Shown piece after piece: positions 7,230 through 16,933 of a stretch of DNA of 57,464 nt. The position numbers and the translations under genes were made by a program. Each line of letters starts with the position of its first letter. Within the stretch, counting starts at the first letter, position 1. Location of the stretch: contig JAILWI010000002.1 in assembly GCA_025699005.1 (NCBI GenBank), positions 367,246-424,709 on the forward strand. The letters are read 5' to 3'. The notes under the pieces are model-generated. The model searched no databases. It was not told the origin of the DNA and worked only from the letters and a program-made list of their open reading frames with translations. The stretch comes from Chloroflexota bacterium. Its GTDB lineage: Bacteria; Chloroflexota; Limnocylindria; QHBO01.

Positions 7230-9725
7230 TCAGTCGCGCGGCGTCACGACGTTGACGAGCTTGCCGGGGATCTGGATGACGCGCATCGGCGCACGGCCGC
7301 CCAGGTAGCGCTGCACGTGCTCCGAGGCGAGCGCCAGGCGTTCGACCTCGTCGGCCGGCGTGTCCGCGTTGATCACCAGCCGGTCACGCAGCTTGCCGTC
7401 GACCTGCACCGGCAGCTCGACCGTGTCGGACGCGACGAGGTCGGGGTCGGCGACCGGCCAGGGCTGCTGGTGGATCGAGTACGCGTGGCCGCGCCGCTCC
7501 CACAGCTCCTCGGTGATGTGCGGCGCGATCGGCGCCATCAGGACGAGCAGCATGTCGACCGTCTCGGCGTAGGCCGTGGTGCCACCCAGCCCCGCCTCGC
7601 GGGCGCGCGCGACGGCATTCGTCAGCTCCATGAGCTTGCTGATCGCCGTGTTGAAGCGGAAGCCCTCGATGTCGTCGGTCACGCCGTCGATCGTCGAGTG
7701 CGCGGCGCGGCGGAGCGCACGCACCAGCTCCTCGGCCTCGGGCCCCGTCTGCCCGTCGCCGGCGTCCGATCCCTGCGCGATGGTCCACACGCGGTTGAGC
7801 CACCGGTACACGCCGTCGATCCCGGTCGGGTTCCACGGTCCGCCCTGGTCCCACGGGCCAATGAACATCAGGAACGCCCGGACCGCGTCCGCGCCATAGC
7901 GCTCGACGAGCTCGTCCGGCGCCTGGACGTTGCCGCGCGACTTGCTCATCCGGTTGTGATCCGCACCCAGGATCTGGCCCTGGTTGCGGAGCACCGTGGT
8001 CGGCTCGTCGAAGCCGAGCAGCCCGAGGTCGCGCAGCGCCTTGGTGAAGAAGCGGAAGTACATGAGGTGCATGACGGCGTGCTCGGCGCCGCCGGTGTAG
8101 AGGTCGATCGGCATCCAGGTGTCGACCGTCGCGCGGTCGAACGGCTGCGTCGCGTCGTCCGGCGAGCAGTAGCGCAGGAAATACCAGCTCGAGTCGACGA
8201 ACGTGTCCATCGTGTCGGTCTCGCGCCGCGCCGGCTCGCCGCACACGGGACAGGTCGCGGCCAGGAACTCGGCGTGCTCCTGGAGCGGGCTCACGCCGGT
8301 CGGCGCGAAGTCGACGTCCGTCGGCAGCACCACGGGAAGCTGGTCCATCGGCACCGGCTGCGCCCCGTGGGTGTCGCAGTAGATGACCGGGATCGGCGCG
8401 CCCCAGTAGCGCTGCCGCCCGGCGACCCAGTCGCGCTGTCGGTACGTCACGGCGAAGTGGCCCTGACCGCGCTCCTCGAGGGTCCTCGTGATCGCGCCGA
8501 TCGCCTCGCTCGCGGCCATGCCGCTGAAATCGCCGGAGTCGATGAGCACCTCGCCCTCGGTGTGCTCGACGAGCGCCTTCCCGACCGGCAGCTCGCCGGA
8601 GGCGGGAGCGACCACGTAGCGAATCGGCAGCTCGAAGCGCTCCGCGAACTCGTAGTCGCGCTCGTCGTGGGCCGGGACCGCCATGATCGCGCCGGTCCCG
8701 TAGCCGGGCAGCACGTAGTCGGCGATCCAGATCGGGATCCGCTCCTCCGTCATCGGGTTGACGGCGTACGCGCCGATGAAGACGCCGGTCTTCTCCCGAT
8801 CGGTGCTCATGCGGTCGATCTCGGTCTGGCGCCGGGCCTGCGCGACGTAGGCCTCGACGTCGGCACGGCGGTCGTCGGTCGTCAGGGTGGCGACGGTCGG
8901 GTGCTCCGGCGCCAGGACCATGAACGTGGCGCCGAACACCGTGTCCGGGCGCGTGGTGAAGACCCGGATCGGCTCGACGTCGTCGGCCTCGGTGGGGAAG
9001 TCGACCTCCGCGCCCTCGGACCGGCCGATCCAGTTCGTCTGCATCGCCTTGATCGGCTCGGGGTAGTCGAGCCCGTCGAAGCTCAGCAGCTCATCCGAGT
9101 AGTTCGTGATGCGGAAGTACCACTGCTCCAGGTCGCGCTTCTCGACCGGCGTGCCGCAGCGCCAGCAGCGCCGATCGGTCCCCTCGACCTGCTCGCGGGC
9201 CAGCACGACCTTGTCCTTCGGACACCAGTCGACGGCGCCCATCGCCTTGTAGGCGAGCCCGGCCTCGTAGAGCTTCAGGAACAGCCACTGCTGCCAGCGG
9301 TAGTACGACGGGTCGCAGGTCACGACCTCGCGCGTCCAGTCGAACGACGCTCCCATCTGGCGCATCTGGCGGCGCATCGTGTCGATGTTCGCGTACGTCC
9401 ACTTCGCGGGGTGGATGCCGCGATCGATCGCCGCGTTCTCGGCCGGCAGGCCGAACCCGTCGAAGCCCATGGGGAACATCACGTTCTCGCCGCGCATGCG
9501 ATGCATCCGCGCCACGATGTCGGGGCCCGTCATGGCATACCAGTGACCGATGTGGAGGTCGCCCGACGGATAGGGGTACATCGTCAGGACGTAGCGCTTC
9601 GGGCGCGGGTCGTCGTCGCGGGCCGTGTACAGGCCCTCGGCCTCCCAGCGCTGCTGCCACTTCGCCTCGAACGAGGCGGGATCGTAGCGAGAACGCCCGG
9701 TCCGGGCGTGGGTCTCGGTCGTCAT
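7230..9725 (-). CDS. leuS: Leucyl-tRNA synthetase
   Basis: LeuRS charges tRNA-Leu. The 831 residues are full length. The HIGH motif is at 58-61 within MYPYPSGDLHIGH and the KMSKS motif appears as RMSKS at 592-596. Zinc-knuckle cysteines are visible at CWRCG and CPVCG. The CP1 editing domain has TTRPDTVFGAT (threonine-rich editing site) and VPAHDERDYEFA. The anticodon-binding and C-terminal domains end the protein. It overlaps the upstream GNAT gene by 4 bases, and both lie behind a leucine-specific T-box leader, so expression should rise when tRNA-Leu is uncharged. Confidence 0.97.
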   Translation of the reverse strand: MTTETHARTGRSRYDPASFEAKWQQRWEAEGLYTARDDDPRPKRYVLTMYPYPSGDLHIGHWYAMTGPDIVARMHRMRGENVMFPMGFDGFGLPAENAAIDRGIHPAKWTYANIDTMRRQMRQMGASFDWTREVVTCDPSYYRWQQWLFLKLYEAGLAYKAMGAVDWCPKDKVVLAREQVEGTDRRCWRCGTPVEKRDLEQWYFRITNYSDELLSFDGLDYPEPIKAMQTNWIGRSEGAEVDFPTEADDVEPIRVFTTRPDTVFGATFMVLAPEHPTVATLTTDDRRADVEAYVAQARRQTEIDRMSTDREKTGVFIGAYAVNPMTEERIPIWIADYVLPGYGTGAIMAVPAHDERDYEFAERFELPIRYVVAPASGELPVGKALVEHTEGEVLIDSGDFSGMAASEAIGAITRTLEERGQGHFAVTYRQRDWVAGRQRYWGAPIPVIYCDTHGAQPVPMDQLPVVLPTDVDFAPTGVSPLQEHAEFLAATCPVCGEPARRETDTMDTFVDSSWYFLRYCSPDDATQPFDRATVDTWMPIDLYTGGAEHAVMHLMYFRFFTKALRDLGLLGFDEPTTVLRNQGQILGADHNRMSKSRGNVQAPDELVERYGADAVRAFLMFIGPWDQGGPWNPTGIDGVYRWLNRVWTIAQGSDAGDGQTGPEAEELVRALRRAAHSTIDGVTDDIEGFRFNTAISKLMELTNAVARAREAGLGGTTAYAETVDMLLVLMAPIAPHITEELWERRGHAYSIHQQPWPVADPDLVASDTVELPVQVDGKLRDRLVINADTPADEVERLALASEHVQRYLGGRAPMRVIQIPGKLVNVVTPRD

Positions 9726-10282
9726 CGGTCCTCAGCCTCCTGCGGAAACCAGGCCATGAGCACCTCGTCGCGGTACTCGTCGCCGGATCGGTACTGCATG
9801 CGCCGCACGCCCTCGCGGACGAAGCCGCGGCGCTCGTAGACGGCGATCGCCCGTTCGTTGTCGGGAAACACGCCCAGCGAGATCTTGCGCAGGCCCCGCT
9901 CGCGCGCCCAGTCCTGCGCGGCCGTCACGAGCTCGGAGCCGATGCCGACGTCGCGCCATCGGGCGCCGATGCAGATCGAGAGCACGCCGATGTGCTCGGT
10001 GGCACGACCGCGGTCGACGCTGATGAGCACGTTGCCCACCACCTCGCCATCGGCCTCGGCGACCAGGGCCAGGTGCTCGGACGCGCGGATGAGCTCGCTG
10101 ATCCAGAAGGCCTCCGACGGTTCGCTCACCGTCCCGGGCGTCGTGATCAGCCAGCGGCCCTCCTCGCGAACCTCGGCGAACAGGCGGGCCAGCGCGCGGC
10201 CGTCGGTCGGTCGGCCCGGACGCAGCGTCCAGCGCCGGCCATCCCGGGCCGTCTTCGCCTCGCCGCTTCCCGTCAGGATCAT
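9722..10282 (-). CDS. GNAT-family N-acetyltransferase (RimI-like)
   Basis: A GNAT acetyltransferase of about 186 residues. The fold is clear: a first strand with WTLRPGRPTDGRALARLF, then VVGNVLISVD. The acetyl-CoA motif A region is GVLSICIGARWRDVGIGSELVTAAQDWA, and the C-terminal ISLGVFPDNERAIAVYERRGFVREG is typical of ribosomal-protein or amino-acid acetyltransferases. I use the ATG at 10282. A start at 10339 in the same frame would lie inside the T-box terminator hairpin and adds non-GNAT sequence. The stop overlaps leuS by 4 bases. The substrate is unknown. Confidence 0.85.
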   Translation of the reverse strand: MILTGSGEAKTARDGRRWTLRPGRPTDGRALARLFAEVREEGRWLITTPGTVSEPSEAFWISELIRASEHLALVAEADGEVVGNVLISVDRGRATEHIGVLSICIGARWRDVGIGSELVTAAQDWARERGLRKISLGVFPDNERAIAVYERRGFVREGVRRMQYRSGDEYRDEVLMAWFPQEAEDR

Positions 10283-10307
10283 CGCAATTGCCCCAGACGC
10301 CAACGAA

Positions 10308-10334
10308 CCCCTCCGTCTGCTCGGGACGAAGGGG
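10308..10334 (-). terminator. T-box attenuator terminator hairpin
   Basis: CCCCTTCGTC (10334-10325) pairs with GACGGAGGGG (10317-10308): ten base pairs including one G-U, with a 7-base loop, followed by TT. It lies just after the T-box core and before the GNAT start. The following T-tract is short, so termination may be weak. Confidence 0.65.
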
Positions 10335-10388
10335 CTCACATCTCCGCGGTACCACCTGAGCTTGGCCGATGCCCTCGTTGGAGGGAAG

Positions 10389-10464
10389 TGGTGGAGCTGG
10401 GGGGACTCGAACCCCCGACCCCCTGCATGCCATGCAGGTGCTCTCCCAGCTGAGCTACAACCCC
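10389..10464 (-). tRNA. tRNA-Ala(GGC), CCA encoded, inside the leuS T-box leader
   Basis: A 76-base cloverleaf. The acceptor GGGGTTG pairs with CAGCTCC (including a G-U pair). The D arm contains AGCTCAGCTGGGAGAGC. The anticodon stem CCTGC/GCAGG has loop ATGGCAT, so the anticodon is GGC. The T arm contains GGGGGTTCGAGTCCCCC, and the discriminator A is followed by an encoded CCA. It decodes alanine GCC/GCU. It is transcribed in the same direction as, and lies between, the Stem II region and Stem III of the leuS T-box. It may therefore be made from the leuS promoter and cut out by RNase P. Confidence 0.97.
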
Positions 10465-10642
10465 ACGGATATCATCGGTCCACTCGTCGGCGTGCTATCG
10501 GGCGCCACCCGGTCGGACTCATCGCCCGACTGCTCGGCAGGTGAGTTCCGCGCTCCTCGGTTCGCCGGCTTCCACCAATCCCGGCTCGCTGTGAACGAGG
10601 CGCAGCGCGTACTGATCCCGCGTCGACGCGTTCGCGGCCGAG

Positions 10643-10670
10643 GATATCACAGGGGTCGGATGGCCCTCAA
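10643..10670 (-). promoter_or_regulatory. Candidate promoter for the T-box/tRNA-Ala/leuS transcript
   Basis: Minus strand TTGAGG (10670-10665), 16-base spacer, then GATATC (10648-10643), just upstream of Stem I and after the sipW stop. The match to sigma-70 elements is moderate. The placement is what supports it. Confidence 0.4.
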
Positions 10671-10684
10671 TCGGGCCGCCGTCA

Positions 10685-11266
10685 TCATTGACCGGACAGC
10701 GGCGCGAGCCTTCGCCCGCTGATGGCTGTGGCTCGCCGATGTCGACGCTCCCGCCGCTCGCGGGCTCGCCCCTCGGCGCCCTCGACGAGCCGGTTCGCCA
10801 CGAGCAGGGTGGCCCCCGCCGCGAGGAGGGTGACGATGCCGCTCGGCATGGAAAGGAGCGCCAGCAGGTACCCGAGGAAGGCGATGCGCGTCGCGACCAC
10901 ACCCACCACGGCGTCGGATGGGATGAGCGCCGGGTCGGGATCGGTGTTCGCGTCGCCCCGGGTCTCGATCCATCGATCTCCGTCCACCTCGACGACCCTC
11001 GTGACGCGATGCGTGATGAAGGTGTCGCTCGGCAGGCGCACGGTGACGACCTCACCGACGCGGGGGGCGCGCGAGCGATCCACCACGGTGAGCGCGCCGA
11101 CGCCGATCGACGGCTCCATCGACCCGCTGCGGATGGCGAAGAGCTCGTAGCCGATGGTCGGGCCGACGCGCGCGCCGATCCCGAGCATCAGGACCGTCGC
11201 GGACAGGACGACGATGAGCGCGCCGAGGATGACCCGCCAGGTCCGCAGGACGAGAAGCTCGGTCAT
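10685..11266 (-). CDS. sipW: Signal peptidase I, SipW/ER type
   Basis: A 193-residue membrane-bound S26B signal peptidase. An N-terminal transmembrane helix (about 10-30) precedes the catalytic serine S49 in RSGSMEP. The general base is histidine H86 in THRV, as in SipW, archaeal and eukaryotic ER enzymes, not lysine as in LepB. A conserved Asp lies in RGDANTDPD, and a second transmembrane region is near 128-158. In Bacillus SipW processes TasA and TapA. The gene directly upstream (20-base gap) is a TasA-like substrate and the divergent gene looks like another, so a dedicated secretion module is likely. Confidence 0.85.
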   Translation of the reverse strand: MTELLVLRTWRVILGALIVVLSATVLMLGIGARVGPTIGYELFAIRSGSMEPSIGVGALTVVDRSRAPRVGEVVTVRLPSDTFITHRVTRVVEVDGDRWIETRGDANTDPDPALIPSDAVVGVVATRIAFLGYLLALLSMPSGIVTLLAAGATLLVANRLVEGAEGRARERRERRHRRATAISGRRLAPLSGQ

Positions 11267-11285
11267 CGGATCTCAGCCGGGTGGC

Positions 11286-11888
11286 CTACGGGTTGTTGGC
11301 GGTCTGCTCGGCGTTGAAGGTGAACGTCGTCGTGGTCGTCGCGCCCTGGTAGGCGTTGCCGGTCGCCGACGGGAGGCTCATCCGGAAGCAGAGCGTCTCA
11401 CTGCTGGCCGCAGCCAGCGTGCGATCGCCCGCCTGGGCGCCGGCCGCCGGGCTTCCGATGCCGACCGAGCTTGCCCCGAAGGCCGTCTGTGCCACGACCA
11501 GCGCGCCGTCGAAGTCGTTGCAGGGTGTGCCGGGCGTCGTGGTGTCGATCTCACGGACGGTCAGCGTCAGGACGTCGCGCAGGGCGAGGCCGTCGGCATT
11601 CGTGCTCGCGGTCGACACGCTGTAGCGCAGCTCCGCGGTCCCGTCGTTCGTGATCGTGACGTCATCGGTCAGGACATCTCCGGGCAGGAGTGCGCCGGAC
11701 GACAGCGACAGGGAGGCGACATCGCTCGGGTCGAGGCTGATCGTGCCCGCCGTGAACGTCCCGTCGACGGTGGCGCTGTCGGTGAAGAGCGCAAGGCTCA
11801 GGCTGCCAGCGCCGATGGCCACGAGGGCAGCCGCCGGAAGGAGGAATCCGAGCAGGCGCTCGCGAATGGAAACGGTCCGGATGACCAA
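11286..11888 (-). CDS. TasA/CalY-like SipW-dependent secreted protein
   Basis: About 200 residues. The N-terminus has the SipW-type signal: a basic RERLLGF, a hydrophobic LLPAAALVAIGAGSLSLALF, then FTDSATVDGTFTAGTISL. This matches the TasA/camelysin pattern where cleavage is by SipW. The rest is a beta-rich domain with VTITNDGTAELRYSV and two cysteines. TasA proteins form extracellular fibres in biofilms; whether this one does is inference. I chose the TTG at 11888 because GGGGAG lies 11 bases upstream and it gives a short basic N-region. The GTG at 11960 would add 24 residues that do not look like a signal peptide. Confidence 0.75.
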   Translation of the reverse strand: MVIRTVSIRERLLGFLLPAAALVAIGAGSLSLALFTDSATVDGTFTAGTISLDPSDVASLSLSSGALLPGDVLTDDVTITNDGTAELRYSVSTASTNADGLALRDVLTLTVREIDTTTPGTPCNDFDGALVVAQTAFGASSVGIGSPAAGAQAGDRTLAAASSETLCFRMSLPSATGNAYQGATTTTTFTFNAEQTANNP

Positions 11889-12052
11889 GGAGTGGAGTCT
11901 CCCCGCGTGACGAAGTCGTTGGCCCACGTGGTCGAGGGCGACCGTCGCAGCGTGAGGCACGCACTCCCCGTGACCAATAGGACCATCGGGGCAGGGTTCG
12001 GGCGTATCGGTGGATATCGCCAGGCGCGCGCGGAGCCGACACTCAGCCGCAC

Positions 12053-12529
12053 ATGGATCGGGACCTGACCGCGCCTTCCCGCGGCCGGTGGCGCATCGCG
12101 CCCTGGCTCGGCGTCGCCATGCTCGTCGCCGCGACGCTCCCCGGGGGCGGCAGCACGTCCCTCGCCGCGTTCTCCCGCACCACCGTCGAGCCCGTCACCG
12201 CAACGGTCCAGATCCTGGACCCGCCACCGAGCGTCTCGTGCGCGGCCACCCTGGTGATCTGCACGGCCGGGCTGATCTCGCGTCCCCAGCTGACCTGGAG
12301 CCCCACGCCCGACGCGTATGCCACCGGCTACCAGGTCTGGCGCTCGACGACGAGCGGATCGGGCTATGTCCAGGTCGCCACGGTCGCCGGCCGTGCGACG
12401 ACCACCTGGACCGACAACGGGAGCCTGTCGACGCTCACGACGTACTACTACGTGCTGCGCGCCACCTCGGCGACCTGGACGAGCGCGTTCAGCAACCAGG
12501 TGGCGGTGACGATCGCGATCGGGGGCTAG
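12053..12529 (+). CDS. Secreted FN3-like protein, possible second SipW substrate
   Basis: A 158-residue exported protein. The basic N-terminus and hydrophobic stretch (WLGVAMLVAATLPGGG) lead into LAAFSRTTVEPVTATVQI, which resembles the FTD..TV.....AGTI pattern after SipW signals. The rest is a fibronectin type III-like fold with QLTWSPTPDAYATGYQVWRS and TTYYYVLRATSATWTSAFSNQVAV. It diverges from the tasA-like gene. Its TAG stop shares a CTAG with the stop of the convergent SRPBCC gene. Function is inferred only as cell-surface or matrix. Confidence 0.7.
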   Translation: MDRDLTAPSRGRWRIAPWLGVAMLVAATLPGGGSTSLAAFSRTTVEPVTATVQILDPPPSVSCAATLVICTAGLISRPQLTWSPTPDAYATGYQVWRSTTSGSGYVQVATVAGRATTTWTDNGSLSTLTTYYYVLRATSATWTSAFSNQVAVTIAIGG

Positions 12530-12972
12530 GCCGGTTCGGATCTGCCCTCGAGGCGGGATCGCAGACGCTCGAGGCTGGCCTCGATGTCGCCGCCGGCGGC
12601 CGACGCGATCATCGGTTCCATGAACGCCGTGAGCATCGAGCCGCGAATTTCCATCGCGAAGACGACCTCGCTGCCCGTCGCGGCCGGTGCGACATCGAGC
12701 GTGGCGTCCGCGCGCACGCCGCTCACCTCGCTGCCGACGGCCAGGTGTCGCGGGGGCTCGTACGCGGTCACGGTCAGCGGCGCGTCGATGCGCTGGCCCA
12801 TGAGCTGGCGCGTGACGTGTGCGGTGGCTCCGACGGCCATCTCGCCGTCGGACGTCCGGCGTGCCTCCGTGACGCCGCTCTGCCACTCGGCCAGTCGATC
12901 GAGATCGGCGAGGTAGGCGAAGACCTCGTCCGGGGGTGCCTCGATCGTCGTCCGCCGCTCGACTCGCTGCAT
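12526..12972 (-). CDS. SRPBCC-family (START/polyketide cyclase-like) protein
   Basis: A 148-residue SRPBCC protein. It has the characteristic start RRTTIEAPPDEVFAYLADLDRLAEWQ and a long C-terminal helix (IEASLERLRSRLEG). The fold binds hydrophobic ligands in a deep pocket. It is the last gene after the heme operon, 34 bases downstream of hemH, so it may be co-transcribed and could conceivably bind a porphyrin or lipid; that is speculation. Its stop overlaps the convergent FN3 gene by 4 bases (CTAG used by both). Confidence 0.78.
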   Translation of the reverse strand: MQRVERRTTIEAPPDEVFAYLADLDRLAEWQSGVTEARRTSDGEMAVGATAHVTRQLMGQRIDAPLTVTAYEPPRHLAVGSEVSGVRADATLDVAPAATGSEVVFAMEIRGSMLTAFMEPMIASAAGGDIEASLERLRSRLEGRSEPA

Positions 12973-13006
12973 CGGCTCACCCTAGCCGATGCGCGCCGGC
13001 ACCGCG

Positions 13007-13936
13007 TCAGGCGCCGGCGCGGGCCGGGCTCCGGGCCGCGATCGTCGCGAGCGTGCCGATGAACGTGGGCGAGACGTTGAGCGACTCGATCCGGGCGAAC
13101 TCCATGCCCGCCGCCGTCGCCTGCTCGCGCGCGCCGATGTCGACGTCGTAGAGGATCTCGAGATGGTCGGCCAGGAACTGGACGGGCGCCACGAGCACCG
13201 ATCGGTGACCCGCCTCGCGCAGCTCGGGCAACAGGTCGCTGAAGTCGGGCTTCATCCACTCGCCCGGCTCGTGACCGGCCGACTGCCAGCAGAAGCGCCA
13301 GCCGCCGTCCGGGATGCCCGCGGCATCGGCCACCGCCTCGGCGGTGGTACGCAGCTGATCGAGATAGCCGGGCTCGGCATCGGCCACCCGCCGCGGCAGC
13401 GAGTGCGCGGTGAGCAGCACCGGGGTGCCGTCCGGGAGGGTCGCGAGGCCGTCGCGCACCTTCTCGGCGACCGCCTCGATGAAGCCGGGTTCGCCGTGCC
13501 ATGCCGGTGCCAGCTCCACCCGGGGGGCCGAGCCCCCCAGCTCCTCCACCGCTGCGTCGATCGCCCGGCGGTAGCCGGCCATCAGCAGCTCCGAGTACTG
13601 CGGGCTCATGATGATGGCGCTCACGTGGCCGCATCCGAGGTCGCGCAGCTCGCGCAGGCCGTCGAGGATCGTGGGTGCCGAGAACCGCATCCCGACGGTC
13701 GCCGAAGCGTCGATCCCATCCGCGCGCAGCCGCGCTTCGACGGCGGCCGCCTGGGCGCGGGTGATCGGGATGAGCGGTGAGCCACCGATGAGCTCGTAGC
13801 GCCGTCGGAACTCGGCCACGAGCTCGTCGTCGGGGGCGCGTCCGCCGCGCACGGCGGCAAGATATTCGGGCAGGTCGTGGAGATCGTCGGCCGGGGAGCC
13901 GTAGGTCATGAGCAGGACGCCGAGGCGGTCGCTCAT
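13007..13936 (-). CDS. hemH: Ferrochelatase (probably coproporphyrin type)
   Basis: A 309-residue HemH/CpfC that inserts Fe2+ into a porphyrin. It has LGVLLMTYGSP at the start, SPQYSELLMAGYRRAI, and VLLTAHSLPRRV with the metal-site histidine. FLADHLEILYDVDI carries the conserved glutamate near the end. Because hemQ is in the same operon, the natural substrate is expected to be coproporphyrin III, giving coproheme. The ATG at 13936 overlaps the hemE stop (ATGA). It is the last heme gene of the operon. Confidence 0.93.
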   Translation of the reverse strand: MSDRLGVLLMTYGSPADDLHDLPEYLAAVRGGRAPDDELVAEFRRRYELIGGSPLIPITRAQAAAVEARLRADGIDASATVGMRFSAPTILDGLRELRDLGCGHVSAIIMSPQYSELLMAGYRRAIDAAVEELGGSAPRVELAPAWHGEPGFIEAVAEKVRDGLATLPDGTPVLLTAHSLPRRVADAEPGYLDQLRTTAEAVADAAGIPDGGWRFCWQSAGHEPGEWMKPDFSDLLPELREAGHRSVLVAPVQFLADHLEILYDVDIGAREQATAAGMEFARIESLNVSPTFIGTLATIAARSPARAGA

Positions 13937-14990
13937 CGGGCCGACTCGGTGTGCACGAGGTCCACGAGCCGTCGCAGGAGGTCGGGATCGCTGTCGGGCA
14001 GTACCCCGTGCCCGAGGTTGAAGATGTGGCCCGGCCGGTTCGCCGCACGGCGCAGGACGTCGCGCGCCCCCTCGACGGTCGCCTCCCAGCCCGCGATGAC
14101 CCGTGTCGCGTCGAGGTTGCCCTGGATGCCGCGGTCGAAGCCGATGCGCTCCCAGGCCCGGTCGAGTGACTGCCGATGGTCGACGCCGATGATGTCGCCG
14201 CCGGCGACGGTCATCGGCTCGAGCAGGGCCGCGGTCCCCGTCCCGAAATGGATGGCGGGGGCACCTCGGATGCCGGCAAAGATCCGAGCCACGTGCGGCT
14301 GGACGTACGTCACGTAGTCCGACGGCCCGAGCGAGCCGACCCACGAATCGAACAGCTGGACCACGTGCACGCCGGCGTCGATCTGCGCGTTCAGGTAGTC
14401 GATCACGACGTCCGACAGCTTCTCCATGAGCGCGTGCCACGCCTCGGGTTCGCGGTACATGAACGCCTTGGCGATCGCGTAGTCCCGAGACGGCTTTCCC
14501 TCGATGAGGTAGCAGGCCAGGGTGAACGGTGAGCCGCTGAAGCCGATGACGGCCTGCTTGCCGTCGAGCTCGCGCCGGACCAGGCGGATGGCATCCATCA
14601 CGAAGGCCGTCTCCTGGGCCGGGTCGAACGAGCGGAGCGCGTCGACCTGCGCGCGGGATCGAATCGGATCGTGGATGATCGGACCGACGTCGGGCTGGAT
14701 CTCGAGGCTCACGCCCATCGGCTCGAGGGGAATCATGATGTCGGCGAAGAGCACCGCGGCGTCGACGCCGAACGCCTCGACCGGCATCACGGTGACCTCG
14801 GCGCAGAGCTCGGGAGTCTTCGCCAGCGTCAGGATCGGGTAGCGCTCGCGGAGCTTGCGGTAGTCGGCCAGGCAGCGGCCGGCCTGGCGCATGAACCAGA
14901 TCGGCGTTCGATCCGGCTGCTCGTGGCCGAGGGCCGCGCAGAAGCGGGCCTCGCCGGTCCAGGCGGTGGTGGGGGAGGGAGCGCTGTCGA

Positions 14991-14994
<4 letters not shown>
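13933..14994 (-). CDS. hemE: Uroporphyrinogen decarboxylase
   Basis: HemE removes four acetate carboxyls from uroporphyrinogen III to give coproporphyrinogen III. The 353 residues match the family. The conserved N-terminal TPIWFMRQAGRCL includes the substrate-binding arginines. GFSGSPFTLACYLIEG and the C-terminal ILNLGHG-like motif (HIFNLGHGVLPDSD) are present. It overlaps hemL and hemH by 4 bases on either side. Confidence 0.96.
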
Positions 14995-16246
<1,252 letters not shown>

Positions 16247-16250
<4 letters not shown>

Positions 16251-16933
16251 CGATCGGCTCCCGACAGCAGGCCGAGGATGTCGCCGAGCGGCCGATGGAT
16301 GCCGGTGATGATCGGCGTGTCCCGAACGGTGGAACGGCGCGACTCGGTCTCGCGCAGCTCGCGGACGAGGTCCTGGAAGGCGATGAGCTCATCGGTCTCG
16401 TAGGCGACGATGAACTCCTGGTCGTCGAGGCCGAACGAGTAGGCGAGGAGCTGGCGGACCTGGGGATAGCGATGGCCGACCCGCATGTGGCCCTTCATGA
16501 CCTCCTGCCGCTCCTCGGCCGAGGCGAGGTACCACTCGACCGACTTCGTGAACGGGTAGACGACGAGGTACTTCGAGCGCTCGCCGCTGAACAGCGACTG
16601 CTCCTGGGTGGTCGGTCGCTTCACGTACTGAGACGGCCGCGTCAGGCCGATCATGCTGATCGCCGGGGTCATCCATCGGCCGATCCCCGCCGAGAGCAGG
16701 TCCGCGGCGGTCTCCTCGACCGCCTCGATCGAATCGCTCATGCGCCACAGGAGCAGGTCGCCCTCCGCGCGCAGTCCGATCGTGGAGTAGCTGTGCTGCA
16801 TGAGCCGCCCCTCGGTCCGCGTGGCCGCGGCACAGAAGTCGCCGATGTCGGCCCGGCGCTCGTCGGCCCCGCGCCGGCGCCAGACGGGGTCGAGCCGGAG
16901 CAGCCAGGCGTGGACGAACCGCTCGTCGCTCAT
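16247..16933 (-). CDS. hemQ: Coproheme decarboxylase HemQ (ChdC), chlorite-dismutase family
   Basis: HemQ oxidatively decarboxylates coproheme III to heme b, the last step of the coproporphyrin-dependent pathway. The 228 residues carry the family markers [15 protein letters not shown], with the catalytic tyrosine, and [25 protein letters not shown], with the proximal heme histidine, then VAYETDEL. A true chlorite dismutase would have the distal arginine in another context, and the heme operon setting favours HemQ. It sits between hemB and hemL with 4-base overlaps on both sides. Confidence 0.93.

Larger units (their letters stand above)
10302..10640 (-). promoter_or_regulatory. Leucine T-box riboswitch leader, interrupted by a tRNA gene
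   Basis: Read on the minus strand, Stem I has the AGUA bulge (10613-10610), helix CGCGCU/AGCGCG (10609-10604 with 10554-10549), and the apical AGCGA...GGUG..AAGC signature (10590-10566). The specifier context is GGAA-CUC-AC, with CUC (Leu) at 10545-10543. A Stem II-like helix TCGGGCG/CGCCCGA follows (10529-10523 with 10504-10498). After the embedded tRNA-Ala come a Stem III hairpin (10385-10372), the T-box AGGTGGTACCGCGG (10357-10344) and a terminator. The UGGU bulge fits an ACCA tRNA end. The downstream target is GNAT-leuS. Without the 76-base tRNA, the Stem I to T-box distance is about 98 bases, a normal size. Confidence 0.88.

Noticed and set aside
6864..9839. Open frame of 991 codons on the plus strand opposite leuS and comEA
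   Set aside because: It is an antisense shadow of leuS. The composition is Arg/His/Asp-rich with no domain, while the minus strand encodes a complete LeuRS with all motifs.
10283..10339. Upstream extension of the GNAT gene to a start at 10339
   Set aside because: It falls in the T-box terminator hairpin and adds residues outside the GNAT fold.
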